Positions 54,966-64,000 of a stretch of 64,000 nucleotides of DNA are shown piece after piece (positions within the stretch are counted from its first letter, which is position 1; the number at the start of each line of letters is the position of its first letter). Source of the stretch: Eulemur rufifrons (taxonomy: Eukaryota; Chordata; Mammalia; Primates; Lemuridae); NCBI RefSeq assembly GCF_041146395.1, contig NC_090984.1, positions 80,053,114 through 80,117,113 on the forward strand. Direction: 5' to 3'. Below the pieces are notes generated by a model. That model was given only the letters and a program-made list of their open reading frames with translations, ran no database searches and was not told where the DNA came from. Position numbers and translations under genes: made by a program.

Positions 54966-55439
54966 TTATTATTATTTTTTATTTTTTTAATCCCAGCTTT
55001 GTGAATTAAATACTAGTTTGATTTATTTTCAGGTTTTTTTAAATAAATGCATTAAAATCTCAAAATTTTATCTAAATAAAAGTTTGCCACAACCCTCAGA
55101 TTACAATGTATTATGTTTTATTTTTACTTTATTTCAAGATAATCAAAATATTCATGTTTCCTGCATAATTTCAATTTTTAAATTTTTAATATAAGTATAT
55201 TGTGTCTAGAGATTATAGTCTAATTATAGTAGTTCTTTTGGTTTAAAAACTTTCTTTGGGCTAATAAGCAGTAAATTTATTGAAATGATCACTTATGATT
55301 ATTTTGGGAAAAATGGTTCTATGTTTTAATTCTATACTGTGCACAAAACATTATTTCAGCATGAAAACTCATTATTTAACAAGACAATGACTAAGACTTC
55401 AATAAGATTATATTCTAGTGAGGGAGAAAGACTAATAAG
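54966..55439. other. Unassigned AT-rich DNA
   Basis: No recognised gene or repeat; begins with an (ATT)-rich run at about 54954-54986. Confidence 0.4.
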
Positions 55440-55605
55440 TAAATAAGCCATCTACAAGTAAGGAGACCTTGCCAGATACCAACCCTAACAGCACTTGAAT
55501 CTTGCACTTCTAACCTCCAGAACTGTGACAAAATAAATTTCTACTGTTTGTCACCCAGTTTGTGGTAGATTGCTATGGCAACCAGAGCAGACCAATAGAG
55601 AAATG
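55440..55605 (+). repeat. MLT1-type MaLR LTR 3' end, sense
   Basis: 'CTTGCACTTCTAACCTCCAG', 'AACTGTGACAAAATAAATTT', 'CTGTTTGTCACCCAGTTTGT' and 'GCTATGGCAACCAGAGCAGA' match the end of an MLT1-class LTR in order, including its AATAAA. The 5' part is not recognisable. Confidence 0.65.
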
Positions 55606-55689
55606 AAGCTGTGGGGAAGTACATATGAGAGATAATTGTGAGTGACTACTCCTGTTAAATTTATTGCTACTTTAAATACACAGTGATAG

Positions 55690-56390
55690 AAATATTAAAA
55701 ATGTATCAACCAACAGAAATGGCTAAAATAAAATAGATGGAAATCACCAAAGCTTGACAAGAATTTGGAGCAATAGAAACTGTAATACACTGCAATGAGA
55801 ATATTATTGGTACCACATTAGAAAACTGTCAGTATCTACTGAAGCTTGAATATGTGCATTTGCTCTGATCCAGCAATTCATATCTAGTTACAAATCTCAG
55901 ACAAATGAGTGCAAATTCAGCAAAGACATGTATAAGAGAGCCAATAGGAGCTTTATTTGTAATAGCTACAACTAGGAAAATAAAAACCAAATGTACTCTA
56001 ACAGTGGAATGGATAAATAACTACACTACAGTAATATAATAGAATTCTATGCATCAATGAGAATGAGTTATTCACAACTGCATGCAGTTACATGGATGAA
56101 TATCGCAAACATAATTTTTGAACTAAAGAAGTGAGATGTGGAAGAGCATATTACCTATTAGCACATTAATATAAAAAACAGAAACAGGTAAAACTGTTAC
56201 AAGTTAGGAAAAGATGCACAGAGTTGCAGTTACTGGAAACGGGCCTGAGATACGGCTTTGGGAGCTGGTATTGCTGGGTTTCTTGATAAAAATTTGTCAC
56301 ACGAGTGTATTGTGAAAATTCATCCAACACTTATGATATATAAACTCTTCTGTGGATAATGAAATGTTTAAAAATATCAATTATGATCTA
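55690..56390 (+). repeat. L1M ORF2 end and 3' UTR remnant, sense
   Basis: Highly diverged sense L1M: 'ACTGTCAGTATCTACTGAAG', 'TCTGATCCAGCAATTCATAT', 'AGCTTTATTTGTAATAGCTA', 'GTGGAATGGATAAATAACTA' and later 'TTGTCACACGAGTGTATTGT'. The ordered resemblance to the L1 ORF2 C-terminus is clear despite divergence. Confidence 0.6.
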
Positions 56391-56700
56391 AAACAAATCT
56401 ACATAGTACTAGCATGACAGAGTCAGAAGGTAAAAGATGAAATGAGAACAAGAAGATTGTTTTGAGAGCAATGCATAGATATTAACAATAAGGTGAACAT
56501 TCTGATAGGAATAAGGAATAAGTAAACATAAATATGTGTCTTAAGAAATAAGGGTGACCAAAAGAGAATAAAAACAGAATGTCTTTGGAAAATAATACAA
56601 GAAAATTCCATTTATCTAATAGAAATTGTAGGCGAAGAAAGAACAAGAAAAACATATCCTGTTGTCTTCAAATAGACATGGCTAAACATTCTTTTTCCTT
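56391..56700. other. Unassigned DNA
   Basis: No recognised gene or repeat between two L1M blocks of opposite orientation. Confidence 0.4.
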
Positions 56701-57499
56701 TATATATTTATAATTTTTGTTTTGTTTTCTTTTATTTCATGAGCTGGGATTTGCAGTACAATGTTGACATAGTAGAAGTGTACATTCTTTTCTCCTGTCC
56801 AATCTTAGGTGGAAGTTATTCAGTCCTTCACCATTAAATATATGGTTTTACATAGGTATTTTTAATAGATAACCATATTAGTTGAAGAAGTTTCCTTCCA
56901 TTTTTAATTTGTTGAGCATTTTTATCATGAAAGGGCATTGTGTTTCTCTTTTATTCTATTAATATGGTGAAATACATTGGTCTACTTTCAAATATTAAAC
57001 TAACTTTGCATTCATAAGATAAACCCCACTTGGTCATGGTGTATTACTGCTTTTATACTATATGGCTATTATTTTGTTGAAGACATTTCCATCATTGTCA
57101 TGAAGGATATTTGCCCATATTGTTTCCTTCTATAAAGTTTGTAAGATTTGTGGTATCATGGTCATGCTTGTCACATAAAACCAAATTAAAACACTCATTT
57201 CACCTTTATTTTCTTGGAGAATAAGCGTTAGACTGATACAGTGTCTATCTTAAATGTTTAATAGAATTTACTAGTGAAACTATATAGTTTTCTTCACAAA
57301 ATATTCTTTTTAGTTTCTTGAGTTAGTTTGGTCAATTGTGTTTTTCAAAGGAAGTGTGCATTTGAACTTCAGTTATAATTCATGGAGTAAAGTTATTCAA
57401 AATACTACCTTTTCAAACTTCAAATGTGTAATCCCCCATTTTTATTATATCTCCTCTTTCATTCTTGACTTTTTATTTTTCCTTTTGTTTCTCTATCAT
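56701..57499 (-). repeat. Ancient L1M ORF2, antisense (left of mariner)
   Basis: Complement of L1 ORF2 RT region: 'TGTTGAGCATTTTTATCATG' with 'AAAGGGCATTG', 'CCCCACTTGGTCATGGTGTA', 'AGTTTCTTGAGTTAGTTTGG'. It resumes at 58747 after the mariner, so the mariner entered this L1M. Confidence 0.65.
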
Positions 57500-58746
57500 T
57501 TAGGTTATTAAGTATAAAATGTCTGATTTCCTTAAGTACTAAGTTTGACAGTTGATATCTCTGACATTTCACTTTGACACTTCTTATTTTATCTTTATTG
57601 TGAAGGTACATCCTCATTCTTTCAAATGCCCAGTTTGGCTTGTGATTATCTTTCAAATTTTTTTTAGATCCATTTTTGTGATACCATGGATAAGTCGAAT
57701 ATGCGTTCTGTCATGGAACCAATGCAGCACAGACAGCTCGAAACATCAATGAAGAGTTTGGGAAGGATGTGGCTAATGAACGCACAGTACATTGATGGTT
57801 TGGGAAGTCCCATTGTGATTTTAATCTTGAAAATGAGCCACGTGAGTGACCTGAGGCCAAGGTGGATAATGATGAGCTGAAAGCTTTAGTGAAAGTGAAT
57901 CCATCTCAACCTACACCTGAATTAGCAGCAAGGTTTGATGTTACTATTCCAAAAACATTGGACCATTTGAAACAAATAGGCAAGGTAAAGAAGCTGGATA
58001 GATGCGATCCACATGAATTAAAAGAGCATCAGAAGAGAAATCGGGTCAAAGCTTTTCTTTGCTGTCACAACATAAAAGTGAACTATTTCTACATTGTATT
58101 GTTATATGTGATGAAAATGGATTCTTTTTAATAATTTCAAGCATTTGGCACAATGGTTGGATAAAGATGAAGTGCCAAAACACAGTTCAAAACTGAATAT
58201 TCATCAAAAAAAGCTAATGGTGTCTGTTTGGTGGTCCGGTGTGGGTATTATCCACTATAGCTTCACAAAACCTGGTCAATTATAGCAGACATCTACTGCA
58301 ACCAATTGGATGAGATGATGACTATGCTTGTAATGAAGCAGACAACATAGGTCAATAGAGACAAGCCAATCCTCTTGCAAGACAACGCTTGACCACATGT
58401 CGCACAGACGACACTGCTCAAACTATAGAAACTGGACTTGGAAACTCCCAGTCATCCACCATATTCACCAGACCTTGCATCAACTACGACTTCCTCCAGA
58501 CTTTGGATCACTTCTTGCAAGGAAAAATATTCAATTTTCAACAAGCTGTTGAAAACACCTTTCATGATTTCATTGCCTCTTGTTCTCCAGGCTTCTTTGC
58601 TGCTGGCAGAAACAAGCTACCATGAGAATGGTAAACCTACGTTTATAGTTTAGGTGCATACTTTGACTAATTGCACTGCTTCTTGTTTGAGATATAATAA
58701 CTATACTTTTGATTCAAAATCAGACATTTCATATTTAATGACCTAA
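57500..58746 (+). mobile_element. mariner transposon, degraded, nested in L1M
   Basis: A Tc1/mariner element of about 1.25 kb. The ends are inverted repeats: left TTAGGTTATTAAGTATAAAA (57500 on) and right, as reverse complement, TTAGGTCATTAAATATGAAA (to 58746). About 27 of the first 30 bases agree. A clean TA duplication is not preserved. The interior is a single broken transposase gene. The termini differ from those of the Hsmar1-like copy at 61908, so it belongs to a different mariner lineage. Confidence 0.85.
57686..58670 (+). pseudogene. mariner transposase, inactivated
   Basis: Relic of a mariner DDD-type (D,D34D) transposase. The start ATG is kept (MDKSNMRSVM...), then a frameshift. 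The second helix-turn-helix region is readable in one frame at 57862-58070 (VDNDELKALV-like to HLKQIGKVKKLDR), with the family motif WVPHEL reduced to CDPHEL. The first catalytic Asp (GAT 58110-58112, in ICDE) and second (GAC 58381-58383, in LQDNA) remain, but the second is followed three codons on by TGA in place of Arg. A ~4-nt deletion at about 58486 removes the third Asp (TDY motif). The end, GAYFD then TAA, is at 58670. Several frameshifts; no product possible. Confidence 0.85.
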
Positions 58747-60034
58747 ATAATGTGTTAATGTTTTAGACATATTAATATTTTCAAAGAATAAACTTTTGGC
58801 CTTGTTAGTGTTATCTATAATTTGTTTTCTTACATTGATTTCTAGATAAATGTTTAGTATTTTCATCCTTCTACTTATTTTGGATTTAATTTGTTCTTCT
58901 TTCTCAGTTCTTAAGGTAATAAATTAGATAATTTATTTTAACCATTTCTTCTTTTATAACATAGGCTTTTAAACTATGAATTTCTCTTTAAACACTATCA
59001 GCTGTATCCCACAAATGTGGCTAAGCTGTGCTTCCATTATCTTTCCGTTTGAGTGTTTTATTTCCCTTGTGATTTTATTTTTGATTCTTGAGTTATTTAA
59101 TAGTGAAATTTCTAAATGTTTAAGGATTTTATAAATATATTCTTTTTGATTTCTATTTTACTTTTGCTGCAAAAAGAGAACATACTCTCAGATTTCAATA
59201 TTTTAAAATATACCTAGATGTATTATCGCTATTATAGTCTATCTTGGTGAATGTTTCATATTCATTGAGGGGATGTGAATTTTCAATCATTGAGTTAGGT
59301 GTAATATCATTTAAGTATCATTGAGGTTCAATGGTAGATCTTTTTTATGGTTAATGATTTTTTTTGTCTATTTGTTCTATTTAAAAGAAGGCAGTTAAAA
59401 ACCACTGAGAGAGGATCCCCAATCAAGTTGTCAAATTGTCTATTTCTTCCTTTAAACCTATCAGTTTGTGCTTTATGAATTCTGAAGCTCTTACTAGAGG
59501 CATATATATTAATATTACAATATCTTTATCATGAATTCATTTAGCATTGCTCTTATAGTATTTCTTGTCTGGAAATCTATTTTGTCTGATACTAACATAG
59601 CCACACCAGACCTCTTGTGTATTCTTTGTCGTATATCTTTTCATCCTTTTATTTTCAACCCATTTGTGTCTTTATATTTAAACTTTGCTTTTTATATGCA
59701 ACACGTAAATAGCTCTTGCTTTTTTATCCAATGTGAAAACCTCTGACTTTAAATTGTTATCAGTTAGGTATATCTCATTTTTTTAAAATTGTCAGTGGTG
59801 GCTCCATGGATAATTCTAAACATCTTTATCAATGTCTTTTAGACTCAATAGTGTTCCATTTCACACTCATACTCCAAATTTTCACACTTTCTTGTCCACT
59901 GTTCCAAATTCTCAGTTCATATTAGATAATTCATAGACCTCATCTCACCCTTCATAACTCTATTGTCTTTACAATAGGATTATATTCTTTACTTATTCAT
60001 TCTCATTTTTGTGTTAATCTATCTTGCTTTCTTT

Positions 60035-60065
<31 letters not shown>

Positions 60066-61750
60066 CTCAACTGTATTTTATAGTGTTATTATTTTTGGTT
60101 TACACAATAATCTTTTAAGCAAATAATGAAAAGAAAAAGATTAATACAGTCTTTAATATTTAAAATTACCACTACTTATCATTTCTTTTTGAAGATCCAG
60201 CTTTCCATCTGATAATATTTCCTTCAGCCTGAAGAAACTAAATTCTTTAGCATTATTGTAGAGCAGGCCCACTGGTGACAAACTCCTTCAACTTTTAAAT
60301 AACTGAAAATATTTTTATTTCAGCCACATTTTTGAGTGATATTTTTGCTAGGTAAAACATTAATTTCCAGCAAATTATATGTATCTTTTATAATCTTCTG
60401 GTTTCATTTTTCTAATAAGAAATTAAAAGTTCTTTATATCTTTATTTTTTTGTATTTATTTTCTGGCTTCTTTGGAGATTTTTTATGTTTGTTATTTTGT
60501 TGTTTATTTATGATATGACTTTTTCATATTTGGCTTTGGGTGTGCTATGCTTCTAATATATATAAGTTAATGTTTTTCATTAAATTTGGGAAACCTTTAG
60601 CTATTGTTTCTTCAAATATCTTTTCAGCCCCATTCTCACTCACTTTCCCTTCTGGATCTTGAATTTTTTGTTTACTAGACCAATTGATATTGTTCTAGTC
60701 TCTGAGATTCTTTTTATTTTTCTTAAATTTTTGTTCCTTCTATTCTTCAGATTGGAAAATTTGTATTTATCTGTTTTCAAATTCATGGACTTTCTATCCC
60801 TATCTTCAATTGAATATTAAGGCCATCTAGAAATTTATTTTTATTTCATTATTAGTAGTTTTCAGCTTTAGAAATTCTGTTTTTGTAGTTTTTTATTTAT
60901 CTTGTGAAAATCTCTATTTGTTCACTCATCAAGCTCACGTTTTTCTTTAATCCTTGAAAAAATTGCTTTTAATTACTTACTATGTTTATACACTGCTTTA
61001 ATGCCTGTCTGCAAAATCCTGCACTTTCTCAGCATGGTTTCTATTGGTAGCTTTTTTCCCTGACTATGGGCTGCTTCACATTTTCCTGTTTCTTTGCATG
61101 TCTAGAAAATTTTTATTGTATACTGATCATTGTGATAAAATATTATTGAGACCCTAGATAGTGCTTTAATTTAGAAATATTTATTTTTGTTATTGTTGGC
61201 AATTCAATTACTGGATGATAACCTTGAACTTGTGTAAATTCAATTTTACACTTTGTTGTGGTAGAGTTGGAGAAAGTCTAAATTGTTTTCTCAGTCTAAC
61301 TTATGAAAACTCACTCAACTGCTCAACTCTGTCACTTCTGAGGATCTCATTAGAGCTAGATTGATTTAGGCTTTGTTAGGGTAGGTCAACAGTTGGCCTT
61401 AATTCAGAGTGAGGCCATTTTTTGTAAGGTTCGGGCTGTCTTGTATAAGCTGGATGCCAGGGTTGTTACTGAGGTGTTATTAAAGTCTCCCCATCTGGCT
61501 GATCCAGAACTCCAATGACCACTAGCAATGTTTCATAACCAGTATGAAGTGAAGTGTTGCATCATATCCAGTGTTGTTCTCTCATCCCCATGATGGCCAT
61601 TCTCTGTTAAGCCTCAGGATTAACAACCAAAGACTCATGAGGAGCCCCCACACTAATTTACACCCCCATCCATTCTATAATTTCTAGTCCTACCCTTCTA
61701 AGTGCAGTGATTTCAGATAATCCGGAGAATAAAATTAAGTTTGCATACCC
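58747..61750 (-). repeat. Ancient L1M ORF2, ORF1 and 5' region, antisense (right of mariner)
   Basis: Continues the L1M from 57499 toward its 5' end: 'ATCAGCTGTATCCCACAAAT' and 'TTTGAGTGTTTTATTTCCCT' (RT-proximal), 'TTGTCTGATACTAACATAGC' and 'GTATATCTTTTCATCCTTTT' (ORF2 N-terminal), 'TGGTGACAAACTCCTTCAAC', then ORF1/5' UTR-like 'TTTCTTTGCATGTCTAGAAA'. A (TC)n(TA)n run lies at 60033-60064. No frame longer than about 80 codons. Confidence 0.6.
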
Positions 61751-61905
61751 AAGTAGGTCAGATAATCCCATTCTTTAATATTCATCAGAGATACTTTTAC
61801 ACATGCCATACTGGAATAGGCATAAGAATATTCATTGCAGAATTATTTGTTGGAATGAGGTGTTGGAGACTATCTAGATAACCCATCACTGGGAGACTAA
61901 ATAAG
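61751..61905. other. Unassigned DNA left of the Hsmar1-like element
   Basis: 'CATACTGGAATAGGCATAAG' and 'TGGGAGACTAAATAAGTATT' hint at L1 ORF2 C-terminal text (sense) at 61800-61905, but the piece is too short to be sure. Confidence 0.35.
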
Positions 61906-61907
61906 TA

Positions 61908-63193
61908 TTAGGTTGGTGCAAAAGAATTGCAGTTTTGGACCTTGAATTTTACATCATTGTAACTAGGCTCAAACACATTTTTATTAATCAAAATAGGAAC
62001 CATTACAATCAGCACATTTTTGCCAATGAGAAATAAATTTATTTATTTCTGTAGCGTAAAAATCCATGCTTCAGGATTTGACAAAGTCTTGGAAAGTATT
62101 TTCTGCATCCTGCTGGTTGTGGAAGCATTTTCCCTGCAAAAAATTGTCGAGATGCTTGAAGAAGTGGTGGTTGGCTAGAGCTCGGGTGAATATGGTGGAT
62201 GAGGCAAAATTTGGCAGCCCAATTCATTCAACTTTTGAAGCATTGGCTGTGCAACATGTGGCAGGCATTGTTGTGGAGAAGAATTGGGTCCTTTCTGTCG
62301 ACCAATGCCGGCTGCAGGCTTTGCAGTTTTCAGTGCATCTCATCAATTTGCTGAGCATACTTCTCAGATGTAATGGTTTCACCAGGATTCAGAAAGCTGT
62401 AGTGGATCAGACCAGCAGCAGAGCACCAAACAGTGACCATGACCTTTTTTTGGTGCAAGTTTGGCTTTGGGAAGTGAGAAGTGCTTTGGAGCTTCTTCTC
62501 GGTCCAACCACTGAGCTGGTCATCACCGGTTGTCATATAAAATCCACTTATTGCATGTCACAATCTGATTGAAAAATGGTTCATTGTTTTTGCATACAAG
62601 AAGAGAAGACCACACTTCAAAACAATAATTTTTTTTTATTTTTGGTCAGCTCATGAGGCACCCACTTATTGAGCTTTTTCACCTTTCTAATTTGCTTCAA
62701 ACGCCTAATGACTGTAGAATGGTTGACGTTGTGTTCTTTGGCAACTTCTTGTGTAGTTGTAAGAGGATCAGCTTCGATGACTGCTCTCAGTTGGTCGCTG
62801 TCAATTTCTGATGGCTGGCCCCTGCACTCTTCATCTTCAAGGCTCTCATCCCCTTTGCAAAACTTCTTGAACCACCACCGAACTGTACGTTCGTTAGCAG
62901 TTCCCGGGCCAAATGTGCTGTTGATGTTGCCAGTTGTCTCTGCTGCTTTACAGCCCATTTTGAACTTGAGTAAGAAAAGTACTCGAATTTTCTTTTTTGT
63001 CTAACATCATTTTCATAGTCTTAAATAAATATAAAATAAACAGCAAGTAATAAGTCATTAGCAAAAAAAATAAAGTGAGAAATGTGCATTAAAATTATAT
63101 ATAAGATAACCACATTTATTTAAGAATGTATTCCAATATCAAATGACAAATTTCACCAATGCTAAAACCATAACTCCTTTTGCACCCACCTAA
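61908..63193 (-). mobile_element. Full-length Hsmar1-like mariner transposon
   Basis: A complete mariner of 1286 bp, against about 1287 bp for the Hsmar1 consensus as I remember it. It is bounded by TA on both sides (61906-61907 and 63194-63195). Inverted termini: left TTAGGTTGGTGCAAAAGAAT, right (reverse complement) TTAGGTGGGTGCAAAAGGAG. One transposase gene lies on the minus strand. Hsmar1 belongs to the cecropia subfamily and is usually described as anthropoid-specific, so its presence beside lemur-type Alus needs explaining. Confidence 0.9.
61984..63016 (-). pseudogene. Hsmar1-like mariner transposase, inactivated
   Basis: Full-span relic (1033 bp, about the length of a 343-residue transposase plus stop). 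ATG at 63014-63016 begins MKMMLDKK, then a 1-nt insertion shifts the frame. The DNA-binding region is open at 62617-62958, with KAAETTGNINSTFGPGTANE, WWFKKF, and the intact WVPHEL motif. All three catalytic aspartates are lost: the first reads Asn (AAT, 62550-62552; its Glu neighbour is deleted), the second reads Asn (AAC, 62270-62272), and the third is removed by a ~4-nt deletion at 62161-62174. Several more frameshifts. The plus-strand 168-codon frame at 62066-62572 is its antisense shadow. Confidence 0.9.
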
Positions 63194-63195
63194 TA

Positions 63196-64000
63196 AAATG
63201 TGAAGGGGACAAAATGTGGAATATTATAAATGAATATGAATTTATTAACCAACTTTATATTCAGAGATTTACATAGATCTTTTAAAAATAAGGGAAAGAA
63301 AGGCAGCAGCTTTTATGGTTTGATGACGATAATATGCCACAAACAGAAGTGTTTAACTCTAGTACTTAATACTAGTTATTTGAGACAAAATAACTCTATT
63401 ATCTGAAATTAGTTATTTGAGACAAAATAACTCTATTATCTGATATTAGTAGAGAAAGAATAAAACATTACTTTGTGCCCTATTGCAAGGTCTCTTGATT
63501 TAACTGCAATGATTTTCCAAAGTTACTTTGCTCTTTTTATGTTATCATCAGACCCTCAGCAGGCTATGAATATGAAGGAGGATTCTACACGGCAACTGGT
63601 TAGTTCATATGTATTTATGAACTGAGGTATTTATTTGAAAGGTAGGCTAGGTTATTCCATATCAACAAATAATCCTCAAATTGCAGTGCCTTTAAAAATC
63701 AAAAGCTTATTTCACTTGTGGTATTCATCATAGATAACCCAAACAGGTTGACAAAAGGAATGCAGATTGTCTGAAGAGGGAAAGAAATATTGGACAAATA
63801 GCACTAAAGATTATCCCACTATTTTGTGTTCTGGATGTATGTTTACTTTAAGTGGCTTATTCAATATACCTACTTTAAATCTACAAAAAGGTTCATCATT
63901 GACCATCCTAGTAAAAAAAGTAAAAAGTAAAAGTACTATTAGAACAGTATTTTCTAAGTTGGACTAAGCTCCAGAATTACTTACATAGCTTCATAAAAAT
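63196..64000. other. Unassigned DNA with a 37-bp tandem duplication
   Basis: No gene or named repeat. A two-copy tandem repeat of period 37 lies at 63373-63446. Confidence 0.45.
63373..63446. repeat. Two-copy 37-bp tandem repeat
   Basis: Units 63373-63409 and 63410-63446 begin TAGTTATTTGAGACAAAATA and differ at one position near the end (GAAAT against GATAT). Each unit holds a small palindrome-like TTATTT...AAAATAA. Recent local duplication. Confidence 0.85.

Noticed and set aside
62066..62572. 168-codon plus-strand frame
   Set aside because: It lies antisense to the mariner transposase relic (61984-63016 minus) and has no similarity of its own.

Overview
This window looks like an ordinary gene-poor, AT-rich, repeat-dense stretch of a primate nuclear genome, most likely from a lemur (strepsirrhine). 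Three dimeric Alu elements carry the 7SL-derived opening and a longer middle region (AAATTATCTGGACAACTAAA) together with the 'GTTGCTGTGAGC' right-monomer form that I associate with Malagasy lemur Alus. Several L1 3' ends carry a G-rich 3' UTR that I also associate with strepsirrhine L1s. I found no convincing host protein-coding gene, exon series, RNA gene or CRISPR array. The longer open frames are antisense or sense shadows of L1 ORF2, Alu or mariner transposase, or chance frames.

Layout. 1-7.9 kb: MaLR (MLT1-type) LTR pieces, an old DNA transposon, a MIR and unassigned DNA. 7.9-8.9 kb: a young antisense L1 3' end with an in-frame 42-bp tandem duplication. 8.9-14.9 kb: mostly unassigned, with one MIR. 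14.9-17.5 kb: antisense L1 fragment, antisense MLT1 LTR, then ancient L2. 18.4-21.3 kb: three abutting L1s of different ages and opposite orientations. 21.3-28 kb: mostly unassigned, with a MIR, a MER5A-like MITE and an old LTR-like repeat. 28.0-31.6 kb: two Alus with clear target-site duplications around an internally inverted L1. 33.3-37.7 kb: a long antisense L1 with an internal deletion and a nested Alu.

37.7-40.0 kb: a ~220-bp inverted repeat, about 94-95% identical by eye, whose spacer holds a young L1. 40.5-41.9 kb: antisense L2 and an older L1 with a young L1 tail nested in it. 44.3-44.9 kb: a solo class I ERV LTR. 45.5-49.7 kb: old LINE pieces and a young antisense L1. 52.5-53.9 kb: MIR, an LTR-like repeat and a short sense L1 with a target-site duplication. 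53.9-61.7 kb: mostly ancient L1M in antisense, split by an irreparably mutated mariner (57.5-58.7 kb). 61.9-63.2 kb: a second, essentially full-length Hsmar1-like mariner, also dead.

No set of genes works together here. The parts worth a second look are the inverted repeat, the two different mariner lineages (one Hsmar1-like, in what looks like lemur DNA), and the structural rearrangements within L1 copies. I did not find a previously undescribed biological system. Repeat family names rest on remembered consensus sequences and were not checked with RepeatMasker.
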